NCBI GenBank assembly: GCA_018333955.1
Contig: JAGXSD010000054.1
Coordinates: 1-56,217, forward strand
Direction of reading: 5' to 3'
Length of the DNA: 56,217 nucleotides
Source of the DNA: Erysipelotrichia bacterium
GTDB taxonomy: Bacteria; Bacillota_I; Bacilli_A; Erysipelotrichales; Erysipelotrichaceae
In this document: piece after piece, positions 1 to 9,018 of the stretch
Numbering within the stretch: the stretch's first letter is position 1
How the letters are laid out: each line of letters begins with the position of its first letter
Position numbers and translations under genes: made by a program
Notes under the pieces: generated by a model
What the model was told of the DNA's origin: nothing
The model's input: only the letters and a program-made list of their open reading frames with translations
The model's database searches: none

Positions 1-1
1 A

Positions 2-364
2 AAAAAACATAATGAGTTCGAATCAACTCTGAGTATTGAAAGTAGTGCTGATGACATGTTAATTATACGTCCCAATGAATATTTAACTCTAATTGCAGCT
101 GATGCAAATGAAATGCAGGATTTAAATGGTAGTGGAATTCATTGGCATATGGAAACAGAAGAAATGGCTGGATTTATCATTGCTATCCTTAAAGGAAATT
201 CTATAATCATTGAGATTAGATCTATTTTTGTAAAAGTCATAGACATTCCTTCACGTTATAAGATTTTATCGAAAGAAAAATATGAGAAAATCAAGCACCA
301 CTATATTGGGAAAAAGAGGGTGCGCATCTACTCTGGAAATTTGATAATTCAGAGAGCGGATTAA
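2..364 (+). CDS. C-terminal part of an unrecognised protein (5' end outside window)
   Basis: The reading frame is open from base 2 and ends at TAA 362-364, so the first visible ATG at 56 is probably internal and the gene starts upstream of the window. The visible ~120 residues have mixed hydrophobic and charged character (for example FIIAILKGNSIIIEIRSIFV) and no motif I recognise, no obvious membrane segment and no cysteine cluster. No function can be assigned. An intergenic stretch of about 165 bases follows before the next gene. Confidence 0.5.
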   Translation, partial: KKHNEFESTLSIESSADDMLIIRPNEYLTLIAADANEMQDLNGSGIHWHMETEEMAGFIIAILKGNSIIIEIRSIFVKVIDIPSRYKILSKEKYEKIKHHYIGKKRVRIYSGNLIIQRAD

Positions 365-531
365 AATATTTGATATGTTGCTTTGTAACCTCTATCCATG
401 TGGAAGCAGTGGTATTATTGACTCGAAATGATTTGTAAAGTGTGATCTATTCCATGTTTGGAAATTTTTCTGTAAAATCTAATTAAAGACATAACCTCAT
501 ATCAAATGACTATTTGAGGAGAAAGAACAAA

Positions 532-1248
532 ATGGAAAACACAAACAGAATCAAAAAGTATGAATACTTGATTTCAAATGGGCATCACTTAGTGAAGATT
601 GATAATAAGGTGTTTGTTGTAGATACGGGTTCACCAATAAGCTTTTCTATTGCTGAAGACTTCAAATTTGTCGTAATTAATGATAATACCTATGAAATGA
701 AAAACAATATTGTTAGAATCAACAAAAATGAATTAAATGAATTCACAGGTGTTAATATCGATGGATTTATAGGGTCTGACATACTATCCAAAATTGGTGG
801 AATAGGTTTTAATAAGATAGAAAAATCCATAATATTTGCTTCTAGAATTGATTTCCATAATGGTGTTAGAGTCCCGATAAAACTATTTGGTGCACTAGGG
901 ATGAATTATATAGATATCAAACTTATTGCAGGAGGGAATAATATCAGTGCTCTTTTAGATACAGGAGCATGTATGAGTTATATTGATCCTGAAATAGCAG
1001 AATTTGGTAAACCTGATGGAAATGCAGAGGATTATAGTCCAACATTTGGTGGGTGGATAAAGACAACCAAGGTAAAACTACCTGTAATTATTGGCTCACA
1101 AACTCAGGATATCTCCATGGCCATCATGACACGAACTATTCAAACGCAGCTCAGCATGTTTGGCTATAAAGCAGTATTGGGAGTCAATGAAATTCATTGG
1201 GAAAAATTGTCCATCGATTTAAGAAATAATGAATTGGTATATGAGTAA
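532..1248 (+). CDS. Aspartic-protease-like (retropepsin fold) protein with two DTG motifs
   Basis: The protein has two aspartic-protease signatures. The first is VVDTGSP (Asp31) followed by GFIGSDIL near residue 78. The second is LLDTGAC (Asp143) followed by VLGVNEI near residue 220. Each DTG plus hydrophobic-Gly pair is what one retropepsin-like lobe contributes to an active site, so one chain may supply both catalytic aspartates. No signal peptide or membrane segment is visible, so it is probably cytoplasmic. The frame is open to a TTG at 514, but GAGGAG at 516-521 sits correctly for the ATG at 532, which gives 238 residues. The substrate is unknown. The second motif could be structural rather than catalytic. 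Confidence 0.7.
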   Translation: MENTNRIKKYEYLISNGHHLVKIDNKVFVVDTGSPISFSIAEDFKFVVINDNTYEMKNNIVRINKNELNEFTGVNIDGFIGSDILSKIGGIGFNKIEKSIIFASRIDFHNGVRVPIKLFGALGMNYIDIKLIAGGNNISALLDTGACMSYIDPEIAEFGKPDGNAEDYSPTFGGWIKTTKVKLPVIIGSQTQDISMAIMTRTIQTQLSMFGYKAVLGVNEIHWEKLSIDLRNNELVYE

Positions 1249-1454
1249 GGTATTTAAAATAACATTGTCTGGTTCATGAGTTCATCAACAATTAAAGTTT
1301 TGTACATCAAAACAATATATAAATAATGTCCAACCATTGTGAAAATATCACATAATATTACGATTACATAATGATTCAACACAAAAGGATTTCCGCACTG
1401 TTAATCAATAAAGGTATTTTAATCATTGTGATTGTTTTGTTTAAAAACCATGCT

Positions 1455-3461
1455 TTACAGTATTTCTAAGAATTCATTTTCAGTTAAAGGTTTAGAAAAT
1501 AAGTAACCTTGTGCAAAGTAACACCCCATTTTTGAAGCAACTAATCGTTGTTCTTCGTTTTCAATTCCTTCTGCTACGGTTGATAAACCTAAGCTATGTG
1601 CAAGCTGAATCACTTGTTCTACAATGACTCGCTCCTTCTTATGAGTGACAATGCGATCGATGTATGATTTATCAATTTTCAAATGTGTAAAAGGAAGTTT
1701 TGCTAAATAACTCAATGAAGAATATTGTGTCCCAAAATCATCTAGGGCAATCGAAAAGCCCATCTTTCTGAGTTTATTAAGTTGGATATCTGCAAGTTCA
1801 AAGTCCTTAAGAAAACTATGTTCAGTAATTTCAAATTGAATTTGTGCAGTATTGATTTGGCATTGTGACACTAATTCTTCTAGTTTGGGAATAAATTCAG
1901 TTGAAGCAATCGTTTGAGCAGATAAATTAATCGATAACATTAATTTGTTAAATGCTTCAGGATATTGATTCAGAAATTCGAATGATTTTCTCATTACCCA
2001 CTCATCAAGTTTTAGAATAATTCCCGATTCTTCAGCGATGTTAATAAACTCTAGAACACTGACTTTTGGTTCACTTAACCAACGTATTAATACCTCTGCG
2101 CCTTCTAACTCACCATCGTCTAGGTGATAAATTGGTTGAAAATACAATGAAAAATGATCATCACTTAAAGCAGTGAGCATTCTTGTTTCTAAATGAATAC
2201 GATGTTCCATAGCTAAACGTAGCGAAGGGTCAAAGCCAATGTAACTACCTCGACCAATTCGTTTAGCTTCATTGATTGCATAATCAAGGTTTCTAAATAA
2301 GTCATCTAAAAGTGTTCCATCTTGTGGGAAAATCACTGAGCTTATGGATATGGTGGGGGAATAACTAACTTCCTTGAGATGCCATTTTCTATGAATGTAT
2401 TTTTTAATCTTCTCAACATCATCATTCATCTGATCCTTGATTGAATGAGATTCAGTGTTGTATTTCTTGTATAAAATAAAATCATCTCCAGACCAACGAT
2501 ACACTTTCATATCATCGCAACAAATCTTTAACATTTCTGCTAACTGTTTTAAAAATATGTCTCCATAACTATGGCCGTGCAAATCGTTTAAGGCATTAAA
2601 CTGATCAATATCCATATAATATAGGGCGAAACTATCACCCAGTTCAATAAGTTCTTCAATATCTTTTTCAAAAGCAATTCGATTACCTAATCCTGTTAGA
2701 GAATCTTCATAAGCTAAACGAATTGCTTTTAGTTCATGTTCTCGCTCCTTTGTGATGTTTAAGCCAAATGAAACAATATATGTCTCCGAAGTTTCAGTTC
2801 CAAAAACAATAGAATTATTCCATAAGATATGAGCAAATGTGCCATCTTTTTTTTGTACTTTACTTTCAATACTATCAACGCTTCTCCCCAATTTTAAAGA
2901 ATTTATCATGGCTTCTAATCTTGATTTCTCAAATTCATCTTCATAAAAATCAAGCCAACGCTTTCCAATGACATCGTTTGAATGATGACCAAACAATTCA
3001 AGATAATATGAGTTTGCTTCCATCACGATGCCTTCGGTGCTCCATATGACTATAGCGACTTGTGAGTAGTCTAGGACAGTATCAATAAATCTTTGTTTAT
3101 CCAGGATATGATCTATTTTTTCCTTCAATGCATCTTCCAATATGATGGATTCTTTATATGCAACTTCGAGTTCTTGATGTTGCTGCAGAAGTTGTTGGTT
3201 GAGTCTAATAATATGTCTATAATCTAGTTTTACCAAATAATAGAGTGCATAGGCGGTTAATACAACATAAAACCATCCTTTATATGTCTGCATTGTGGAA
3301 TTAAGATCTGAGTCTTGTACTAATAGATTTAATAAGCGATCTGAAAAAAGGATCCAGAGGAAGCCAAATACTGCATAACTGACAACAGTTATCCAAGGTT
3401 TCTTAGTGAGACCAGAATTATTTGATGCATCTATGCGATCATCTGATTTATTATTTGGCAT
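1455..3461 (-). CDS. Membrane-anchored PAS-GGDEF-EAL cyclic-di-GMP protein
   Basis: This 668-residue signalling protein probably turns over cyclic di-GMP. There are two hydrophobic segments near the N-terminus (about residues 24-48 and 62-82), a coiled stretch, and a PAS domain at about 125-240. A GGDEF domain follows at about 245-400, then an EAL domain at about 410-665. The GGDEF motif reads SGDDF in RWSGDDF, so cyclase activity is doubtful. The EAL domain keeps the expected landmarks: EVLIRW in the EAL position, INLSA, FEITE, LDDFG, LKIDK, and AEGIE. I infer phosphodiesterase activity with a regulatory or inactive GGDEF. The start is supported by GGGAGGAT just upstream. It is monocistronic and convergent with the aspartic-protease-like gene. 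Confidence 0.88.
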   Translation of the reverse strand: MPNNKSDDRIDASNNSGLTKKPWITVVSYAVFGFLWILFSDRLLNLLVQDSDLNSTMQTYKGWFYVVLTAYALYYLVKLDYRHIIRLNQQLLQQHQELEVAYKESIILEDALKEKIDHILDKQRFIDTVLDYSQVAIVIWSTEGIVMEANSYYLELFGHHSNDVIGKRWLDFYEDEFEKSRLEAMINSLKLGRSVDSIESKVQKKDGTFAHILWNNSIVFGTETSETYIVSFGLNITKEREHELKAIRLAYEDSLTGLGNRIAFEKDIEELIELGDSFALYYMDIDQFNALNDLHGHSYGDIFLKQLAEMLKICCDDMKVYRWSGDDFILYKKYNTESHSIKDQMNDDVEKIKKYIHRKWHLKEVSYSPTISISSVIFPQDGTLLDDLFRNLDYAINEAKRIGRGSYIGFDPSLRLAMEHRIHLETRMLTALSDDHFSLYFQPIYHLDDGELEGAEVLIRWLSEPKVSVLEFINIAEESGIILKLDEWVMRKSFEFLNQYPEAFNKLMLSINLSAQTIASTEFIPKLEELVSQCQINTAQIQFEITEHSFLKDFELADIQLNKLRKMGFSIALDDFGTQYSSLSYLAKLPFTHLKIDKSYIDRIVTHKKERVIVEQVIQLAHSLGLSTVAEGIENEEQRLVASKMGCYFAQGYLFSKPLTENEFLEIL

Positions 3462-3964
3462 AATATCCTCCCATAATTTTGGAATGTCACCTAACCATTT
3501 TCAACAAAATATTAAAAAGGTTACTACAATGATTAGGTACTTTTTTTGAAATAATTCGCAGATTCATATGACAAAAAATTTAATCGATTATTTATGGTAC
3601 AAACAAACCACCTATTCTTGTTTGAGTTTGGTCGATTGAGGCAAGATATCAAATGTTAAATGATTCCTTATGACTAAAATTAAAGTGAGCTCTCAAATGA
3701 AATAATTAATGAAAATAATCGAGCATTTTAGAAATATTTGTGCTTTTTTTCATTATATCCTTTTTTCACATATTTTGCTATGACGTGATTAAAATCTAGT
3801 TAAAAGTCTGATTAAGGATATCTCATTCATCGAATATGTCATTTACTCTTAAGAAGAATTCTCAATAATAATGGTATAATTACATTTAATAGCAACACAA
3901 TGATTTCATGATTGAGTGAAAGGTACTTCAAACTTTCAATGACTGAATCAATAGGAGAATTACG
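3462..3964. other. 503-base intergenic region between divergent genes
   Basis: No credible reading frame is seen. The region must hold the promoter of the minus-strand GGDEF-EAL gene and that of the YciI-like gene. A good -10 element TATAAT lies at 3875-3880 for the plus strand, though I see no clear -35. Downstream of it the transcript could fold a small hairpin (TGAAAG pairing with CTTTCA, enclosed by ATTGA and TCAAT, about 3911-3950) just before the AGGAGA ribosome binding site. The rest is AT-rich without recognisable structure. Confidence 0.4.
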
Positions 3965-4318
3965 ATGTTATTTATGATGATTATTAAAGCATCCAAAAAT
4001 TCTGAAGGGTTAAATATTCGACAACCACATTTAGAAAAATTGATGGACCAATACAATTTAGATTTAATTCATGCAGGGGTTAGAGTCATGGCTAAAGGCT
4101 TACACCCAAGTTCTGAAGGAATTCGTTTCTCACATGTGGAACCAGGAAAAGAACCTATCATAAGTTATGGACCATTTGAGTCTACCAAGGATGTGGTTGC
4201 AGGCTTCTTTTTAATTGATGTTAAAACCAAGGAAGAAGCAATTTTCTGGGCAAGTAGAGTTCCAGATCCAATGGGAAATGGTGAAGGACAAGTGGAGTTA
4301 AGAGAAGTATGGTCATGA
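3965..4318 (+). CDS. YciI/DGPF-family protein
   Basis: This 117-residue protein has the general pattern of the YCII-related (DGPF) family. It has a ferredoxin-like alpha/beta layout, the segment IISYGPF in place of the DGPF motif, then GFFLIDVKTKEEAIFWASRVP, and the terminal VELREVW that family members share. These are small dimeric cytoplasmic proteins whose reactions are mostly unknown, and many are annotated only as YCII-related. AGGAGA at 3953-3958 supports the start. It is probably a single-gene transcript, with about 200 bases before the next gene. Confidence 0.75.
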   Translation: MLFMMIIKASKNSEGLNIRQPHLEKLMDQYNLDLIHAGVRVMAKGLHPSSEGIRFSHVEPGKEPIISYGPFESTKDVVAGFFLIDVKTKEEAIFWASRVPDPMGNGEGQVELREVWS

Positions 4319-4523
4319 GTTTATTTTCAAGTGAGATAATCAACCACCCATGAGTTATCTTTAGTCATTGGATTTTTGCATGGACTGCATAATCATATTT
4401 GAATTTGATAATCATAAGATAATTGAGTCATGGTCGAGAAAACATTGATAATTGCGAAATTGAAAACTTTCGACACATTGTATTGAGCTAAAGCCGTATG
4501 CATAAAAGCCAATGGAGGAGTAT

Positions 4524-5240
4524 ATGATTTGTTTTCTTACGAGTAGTACTGGAATGCCTGATTCTAATACCTTGAATCCAGAAAATCATTTTATCAATGA
4601 GTTACATCACTATTTTCCAAAAAAATGTCGTGCACTTTTTATTTGCTCTGATCCAGATAGTTATGAAGTCACAGATTTTTATGCATCAGCGATGAAATCA
4701 AGTTTTGAAGATGCAGATTTTCAATTTGAAAATTTTAAGATTTTAGATCATAGAAACTCACATCTTACTAAGAGACTTGTCAATGAGTCTGATGTGATAA
4801 TCCTAGCGGGCGGGCATGTACCTACACAAAATCGTTTTTTTCATGAAATTAGGTTAAAAGAAATACTAAAAGGGTATCTTGGTGTAATTATTGGAATTAG
4901 TGCAGGAAGTATGAACAGTGCCGACATGGTTTATGCTCAGCCTGAACTAGTGGGTGAGGCCGTTAATCCAACGTATCAAAGATTTCTAAATGGATTAGGA
5001 CTTACAAAAACGATGCTACTTCCTCATTATGAGACAGTTAAAAACGATGTTATAGACGGATTTCGTGCTATAGAGGATATCGCATTCGCTGATAGTATGG
5101 GCAAATCATTCTATGCAATTCCTGATGGAAGCTATCTATTTATCACTTCAGGCAAAGAAGAGCTAAGAGGAGAGGCTTATAAAATAAGTGATGGGAAGAT
5201 CATTCAGATTGCTAGTCATGGGGAGGTTGTTTTGCTTTGA
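4524..5240 (+). CDS. Peptidase E-like (S51 family) protein
   Basis: The protein resembles the S51 peptidases (aspartyl dipeptidase PepE and relatives), which adopt a class I glutamine-amidotransferase-like fold with a serine nucleophile. The nucleophile elbow is GISAGSMN, and the strand-loop ILAGGHVPTQN comes before it as in this family. LLPHYET in the second half probably supplies the catalytic histidine. The sequence has no signal peptide and is about 238 residues, normal for the family. An ATG at 4512 also opens the frame, but it overlaps the GGAGGAG at 4514-4520 that serves the ATG at 4524, so the shorter form is chosen. The substrate cannot be told from sequence. Confidence 0.8.
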   Translation: MICFLTSSTGMPDSNTLNPENHFINELHHYFPKKCRALFICSDPDSYEVTDFYASAMKSSFEDADFQFENFKILDHRNSHLTKRLVNESDVIILAGGHVPTQNRFFHEIRLKEILKGYLGVIIGISAGSMNSADMVYAQPELVGEAVNPTYQRFLNGLGLTKTMLLPHYETVKNDVIDGFRAIEDIAFADSMGKSFYAIPDGSYLFITSGKEELRGEAYKISDGKIIQIASHGEVVLL

Positions 5241-5345
5241 TACAAAATTACTAAGTGATTAGAACATTTGAGTTTCATGTTCAAATAACATGTATTTATC
5301 AAGTAATATAACCATAAGCGATGGTTATAACGGGAGAAAATTATA

Positions 5346-5822
5346 ATGCAAGACATGTGTGTTTCTTGTGGAAATGGAATAGTGAATATTCGTGTTGGCG
5401 CCATTATCATTAAGGATGAAAAACTTCTTATGGTAGGCAATGATCAATCAAATTATCTTTACTCTATCGGTGGTCGTATTAAAATGGGAGAGACGGCAGA
5501 GGAAGCAATAATTAGAGAAGTTTTTGAAGAAACGGGGGTAAAAATGAGTGTTGATAGACTTGGATTTGTTCATGAGAATTACTTCTATGGAGATACATCG
5601 TCGAATTTGAACAAGCTAATCTATGAGATCTCATTCTATTTCTACATGCATGTTCCCAATGATTTTAACCCAGTAAGTCAAAGCTTTACAGAGCTGCAAA
5701 ATCGAGAGTTTCTATATTGGGTAGAACGTACAACCTCAAGAATCATATATCCTAAGTTCTTTAGAACAGATATATTGAATAGTTCAATTGGAGTACAACA
5801 CATCGTCACAGACAGTCGATAA
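5346..5822 (+). CDS. Nudix hydrolase
   Basis: The 158-residue protein carries a complete Nudix box: G-x5-E at GGRIKMGETAEEA, then REVFEETGV. This box binds divalent metal and cleaves nucleoside diphosphates linked to another group. An N-terminal CVSCGNG could be a partial metal-binding element, but no second CxxC is seen. The substrate is unknown because the flanking sequence matches no subfamily I can name. GGGAGAAAA lies just upstream of the start. It stands alone between the peptidase E-like gene and a GNAT, each with its own ribosome binding site. Confidence 0.88.
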   Translation: MQDMCVSCGNGIVNIRVGAIIIKDEKLLMVGNDQSNYLYSIGGRIKMGETAEEAIIREVFEETGVKMSVDRLGFVHENYFYGDTSSNLNKLIYEISFYFYMHVPNDFNPVSQSFTELQNREFLYWVERTTSRIIYPKFFRTDILNSSIGVQHIVTDSR

Positions 5823-5894
5823 AATGATTGGATCTATATTAAGTCATGCCAATCAATTGAGCAAATTAATACACTTAACCATAAGAGGTAAACC

Positions 5895-6335
5895 ATGTTT
5901 TATGACACCAATGATTTAAGAAATGATGAAATCATGTTACTACTACAAAGTACTTGCGATGCGCAACCGGAAAAAGATTGGTTGCCTGCGTATTATTTTG
6001 ACATTTGTCTACTAGATGGAACAAAGATAGGTTACTGTGATTTAAGAATAGGACATAATCATAAAACCTACATCGGTGGAAATATCGGATATGGAATTGA
6101 TGAAGCTTATCGAGGTCATCATTATGCATCCAAAGCGTGCAAGTTACTATTTACTTTAGCCAAGAAACATGAACTGAGTTATTTACTCATTACGTGTGAT
6201 CCAGAAAACATGGCCTCCTCAAAAACATGCCAACTAACAGGTGGGAAATATATTGAAACAGCAGATATTCCACAAGATCATGAGATGTTTACCGAAGGAA
6301 AACGTAAAGTGATGATTTATAGATTTGACATGTAA
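5895..6335 (+). CDS. GNAT-family N-acetyltransferase (RimJ/RimL-like)
   Basis: This acetyl-CoA-dependent acetyltransferase has 146 residues. The core is visible as IGYGIDEAYRGHHYASKA, the strand leading into the acetyl-CoA pyrophosphate-binding turn (here RGHHYA rather than the usual R/QxxGxG/A). It is followed by LLITCDPENMASSKTCQLTGG, where the asparagine-serine pair is typical of the RimJ/RimL branch. The acceptor is unknown. AGAGGT at 5885-5890 sets the start. It is one of three GNATs within 2.5 kb. Confidence 0.85.
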   Translation: MFYDTNDLRNDEIMLLLQSTCDAQPEKDWLPAYYFDICLLDGTKIGYCDLRIGHNHKTYIGGNIGYGIDEAYRGHHYASKACKLLFTLAKKHELSYLLITCDPENMASSKTCQLTGGKYIETADIPQDHEMFTEGKRKVMIYRFDM

Positions 6336-6379
6336 AGATTCTATTTAATTGAATTAATCATATAAAGGGGGATTGAGTT

Positions 6380-7084
6380 ATGGAACACTGGAAGGAATTT
6401 AAGTTTGAAGCGTATACATTAAGAGTTGATGTTGATAAAACAAGAGAAGCTAATCGAAAAGTTCCTTTTTCAAATGAACAATGTGCATGTGATCATTGCG
6501 AGAATTTCTCTTTAGCCGCATCAAATGCGAATATGGAATTTGTTGATGTATTAACTTCACTAGGTTTAGAGATACGCCGCACATCAGAAGTTTTCACGAG
6601 TGGATTCAAGAATAATATGTATCATTATCATGGTTTTTATCATCTTGTAGGAACAATCGAGTCGATTGAAAATATGCAATCAAATGATGATTTACATCCT
6701 CTAGAGATTAAATCGATTCAAATCAGTGAAGATAGTTCCATTTATTTCCATGAGGATTGTTCATTAGTTCCTGAAGGTTTTCCAAAACCTTACTTTCAAC
6801 TCGAGTTTTCGATACTGTTACCAAGAGTGCTTGAGTATCCTCATGTGAATCAAGATATCCCTATAAACAAAACACATCATGTTAAGCATATGGATTCAAC
6901 ATTTAAAAGTAAGCGAGTCAAGAAAACGTGGTTTGGATTGAAATATGAAGTTACATTCTTATCTAATCATAGGAACGTAGTGCTTTATGTTTCTGAAGAC
7001 TTATTCGATTATTTTGATCATGGTTGGAGTGGTGAAATCTCATATTATGACAAGACGTGTTGTGGCATTAAACCTTATCAATGA
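6380..7084 (+). CDS. Uncharacterised protein with CxCxxC motif
   Basis: Near residue 35 the sequence CACDHCENF follows a segment rich in charged residues (FKFEAYTLRVDVDKTREANR). A similar N-terminal arrangement (short beta-hairpin, CxCxxCxNF, then a helix containing LGL) recurs in a widespread family of uncharacterised bacterial proteins, from memory and without a name I can give. Three closely spaced cysteines suggest metal binding or a redox role. The remainder (YHYHGFYHLVGTIES and later beta-rich segments) gives no catalytic motif. No membrane segments are seen. GGGGGATTGAGTT precedes the start. No function is assigned. Confidence 0.6.
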   Translation: MEHWKEFKFEAYTLRVDVDKTREANRKVPFSNEQCACDHCENFSLAASNANMEFVDVLTSLGLEIRRTSEVFTSGFKNNMYHYHGFYHLVGTIESIENMQSNDDLHPLEIKSIQISEDSSIYFHEDCSLVPEGFPKPYFQLEFSILLPRVLEYPHVNQDIPINKTHHVKHMDSTFKSKRVKKTWFGLKYEVTFLSNHRNVVLYVSEDLFDYFDHGWSGEISYYDKTCCGIKPYQ

Positions 7085-7092
7085 ATGGAGAA

Positions 7093-7118
7093 AATGAATG
7101 AGGTAGGGCTCATTCATT
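7093..7118. repeat. 10-bp perfect inverted repeat between two genes
   Basis: AATGAATGAG at 7093-7102 and CTCATTCATT at 7109-7118 are exact complements separated by GTAGGG. A transcript would form a 10-bp hairpin. No T-run follows, so it is not a normal intrinsic terminator. It contains the only Shine-Dalgarno-like sequence (GAGGTAGGG) upstream of the next start codon at 7130, but at a distance too great for normal use. Confidence 0.6.
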
Positions 7119-7129
7119 AGCAACAAAAT

Positions 7130-7657
7130 ATGATTTATTATAAAAAAGACAATATAATTATTCGTAGCATGAACAAAGAGGATAGTCACATACTACATGA
7201 GTTAAGACTAGCTCATGGATGGTTCTCTGAGTTATCTGTTTTTAATGAATATTTTAAGTTTCAAGAAATGGGTGAACTGTATTGCTTTATTGCAACGATT
7301 AATACAGAAATTGCTGGATATACTGCATTAAAACGGCATGCAAAGAGTGGACCTTACAAAGATTTGGGGTTTCCTGAACTATCAGATTTTAACGTCTTTG
7401 AGAAATATCGACGTCAAGGAATTGGCAATCAAATGATGGACATTGTTGAAAACTTCGCTTCACAATTAAACCATTCCATCACACTTGCGGTTGGATTACA
7501 CTCAGGATATGGTTCAGCTCAAAAACTGTATATTAAAAGAGGATACATACCTGATGGGAGTGGTGTATGGTATCAAGACAAACCACTAGAACCATATTCT
7601 TCATGCATCAATAATGATGAGTTAGTCCTATATCTTTCGAAAGAATTAAAGAAATAG
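7130..7657 (+). CDS. GNAT-family N-acetyltransferase
   Basis: The acetyl-CoA-binding motif is clear in YRRQGIGNQMMDIVENFA (R-R-x-G-x-G/A type), preceded by the strand LSDFNVFEKY. The second half contains VGLHSGYGSAQKLYIKRGY, a typical C-terminal GNAT element. It has 175 residues, with no membrane segment. The acceptor is unknown. The start is uncertain because no ribosome binding site stands at normal distance: the region before the ATG is CAACAAAAT, and a hairpin lies just upstream. Confidence 0.85.
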   Translation: MIYYKKDNIIIRSMNKEDSHILHELRLAHGWFSELSVFNEYFKFQEMGELYCFIATINTEIAGYTALKRHAKSGPYKDLGFPELSDFNVFEKYRRQGIGNQMMDIVENFASQLNHSITLAVGLHSGYGSAQKLYIKRGYIPDGSGVWYQDKPLEPYSSCINNDELVLYLSKELKK

Positions 7658-7725
7658 ACTATTGTTAGATTCGATATGAAGTGAACTGGATTTATGATTA
7701 AGGTTGTAAAAATAAGGAGAATAAT

Positions 7726-8232
7726 ATGAATATTGAATTAAAGAAAGTGTCTATTGATGAAAAGGAAATCTTAAGAAATCTATTAGAAAAATACAATTAC
7801 GAGTTTTCTCAATGGGTTAAAAATGATGTTAATGATCTTGGTCTATATGGATATCGATATCTTGATTATTATTGGACAGAGAAAAAAAGATGGGCATATT
7901 TTATCTTAGTCGATCAAAGACTAGCAGGATTTGTCATGGTTATTGATTTACCTGAAGTTGATGATAGAGAAACAGATTTTCAGCTAGCTGAGTTCTTTGT
8001 TTTACATAAATATCGACAACAAGGTGTTGGTAAACAAGCATGCTTCAAAGTGTTTGACATACATAAGGGAAGATGGCAATTGAAAAGACATCCACACAAT
8101 ATTTCCTCAGTTCATTTTTGGGATAAAGTTATTCATGAATATACTCATGGGAAGTTTGAACTTATTAAAGCTTATCCAAGAACAGCATACGATGACGGAA
8201 CGCTTGGTGATGTTTTCTTTTTTAAGAGTTGA
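7726..8232 (+). CDS. GNAT-family N-acetyltransferase
   Basis: This third GNAT of the cluster has 168 residues. The family core is AEFFVLHKYRQQGVGKQA, with the acetyl-CoA pyrophosphate loop RQQGVGKQ, and the following segment ISSVHFWDKVI matches the later GNAT helix. It resembles the group often annotated only as predicted acetyltransferase. AAGGAG at 7715-7720 supports the start. A strong terminator at 8245-8292 closes this run of plus-strand genes. Confidence 0.85.
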   Translation: MNIELKKVSIDEKEILRNLLEKYNYEFSQWVKNDVNDLGLYGYRYLDYYWTEKKRWAYFILVDQRLAGFVMVIDLPEVDDRETDFQLAEFFVLHKYRQQGVGKQACFKVFDIHKGRWQLKRHPHNISSVHFWDKVIHEYTHGKFELIKAYPRTAYDDGTLGDVFFFKS

Positions 8233-8244
8233 AAATTTAAGAGT

Positions 8245-8292
8245 AAAGGTTCAATGATTTTGGAGTGATCATCCATATCATTGAACCTTTTT
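8245..8292 (+). terminator. Intrinsic terminator after GNAT gene
   Basis: AAAGGTTCAATGA (8245-8257) pairs perfectly with TCATTGAACCTTT (8278-8290) around a 20-base loop, and a short T-run follows. It separates the plus-strand acetyltransferase from the converging minus-strand ParB-like gene. Confidence 0.85.
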
Positions 8293-8342
8293 AATGAATT
8301 TTATATTGTTTTTAGTTAATCAACTCAACAAAATGCTGTTGA

Positions 8343-8810
8343 TTATTGAATAGGTATTGAATCTTGATAATGACTGTATTTTTCTAGAAACGAATCATAA
8401 TCACTTTTCTCAGTCATCCAGATAATCACATCTACTTCTTTATATCCACTTCGAACATAGGCTTCATAGCGATGATTTCCATCATTGAGTTCAAAACCTT
8501 CTTGTGAATACTGAACAATAAGAGGAGGCATATCATGATCCGATTCAATCGATTTTTGAAGTGATGAGACTCTCTTTTCAAACCCTTCACGATCCACTTG
8601 CCATTTCATATGAGACTCTGGCCCACAGCATCGCTTTAGGCTTGATACATGCATTTTAATTGGACCTAGATAATGTCTTTTGAATAGTTTTAAACCATCT
8701 GAAAAAGCCGTATTATTCGCGTCTGCATTTAAAAAAAGATGAATCCATTCTTCGAGTTTTCCGTTTTGTGAGAATGCTATTGCGGATGATAACGTATTTT
8801 GATACTCCAT
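8343..8810 (-). CDS. ParB-like nuclease-fold protein
   Basis: The 155-residue protein contains PPLIVQYSQEGFELNDGNHRYEAYVRSG, with the DGNHRYEA core of the ParB/sulfiredoxin-like fold. In other families this fold binds nucleotide through that HR-containing loop. It lacks the HTH and C-terminal domains of a chromosome-partitioning ParB, so it is not a partition protein. It may be a small nucleotide-binding or nuclease-like enzyme. AGAGGT on the minus strand at normal distance supports the start. It is a single-gene transcript. Confidence 0.72.
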   Translation of the reverse strand: MEYQNTLSSAIAFSQNGKLEEWIHLFLNADANNTAFSDGLKLFKRHYLGPIKMHVSSLKRCCGPESHMKWQVDREGFEKRVSSLQKSIESDHDMPPLIVQYSQEGFELNDGNHRYEAYVRSGYKEVDVIIWMTEKSDYDSFLEKYSHYQDSIPIQ

Positions 8811-9018
8811 ATCATGAACCTCTTTGATTAATTATCAATCATGGTATTATGGTAGCATTTTTGATAGGAACTATATAGCTAAGTTTTGTTAATATAAACA
8901 GATTAATAATGTAGTGTGGAATTATGATGTTTATTGAAATGTGTTCAAATGCAATTGAATTACATGAGGATAAGACGTATTATTGATACTAGATGCAACA
9001 CAATGTATGGGGGGAAAG

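Noticed and set aside
13-32. tRNA T-arm-like sequence GAGTTCGAATCAACTC at the window start
   Set aside because: It lies inside an open reading frame, has no acceptor or anticodon arms and no CCA-proximal pairing, so it is not a tRNA.
8343-8810. Chromosome partition ParB
   Set aside because: Only the ParB-like nucleotide-binding core is present; HTH and dimer domains are missing and there is no parA.
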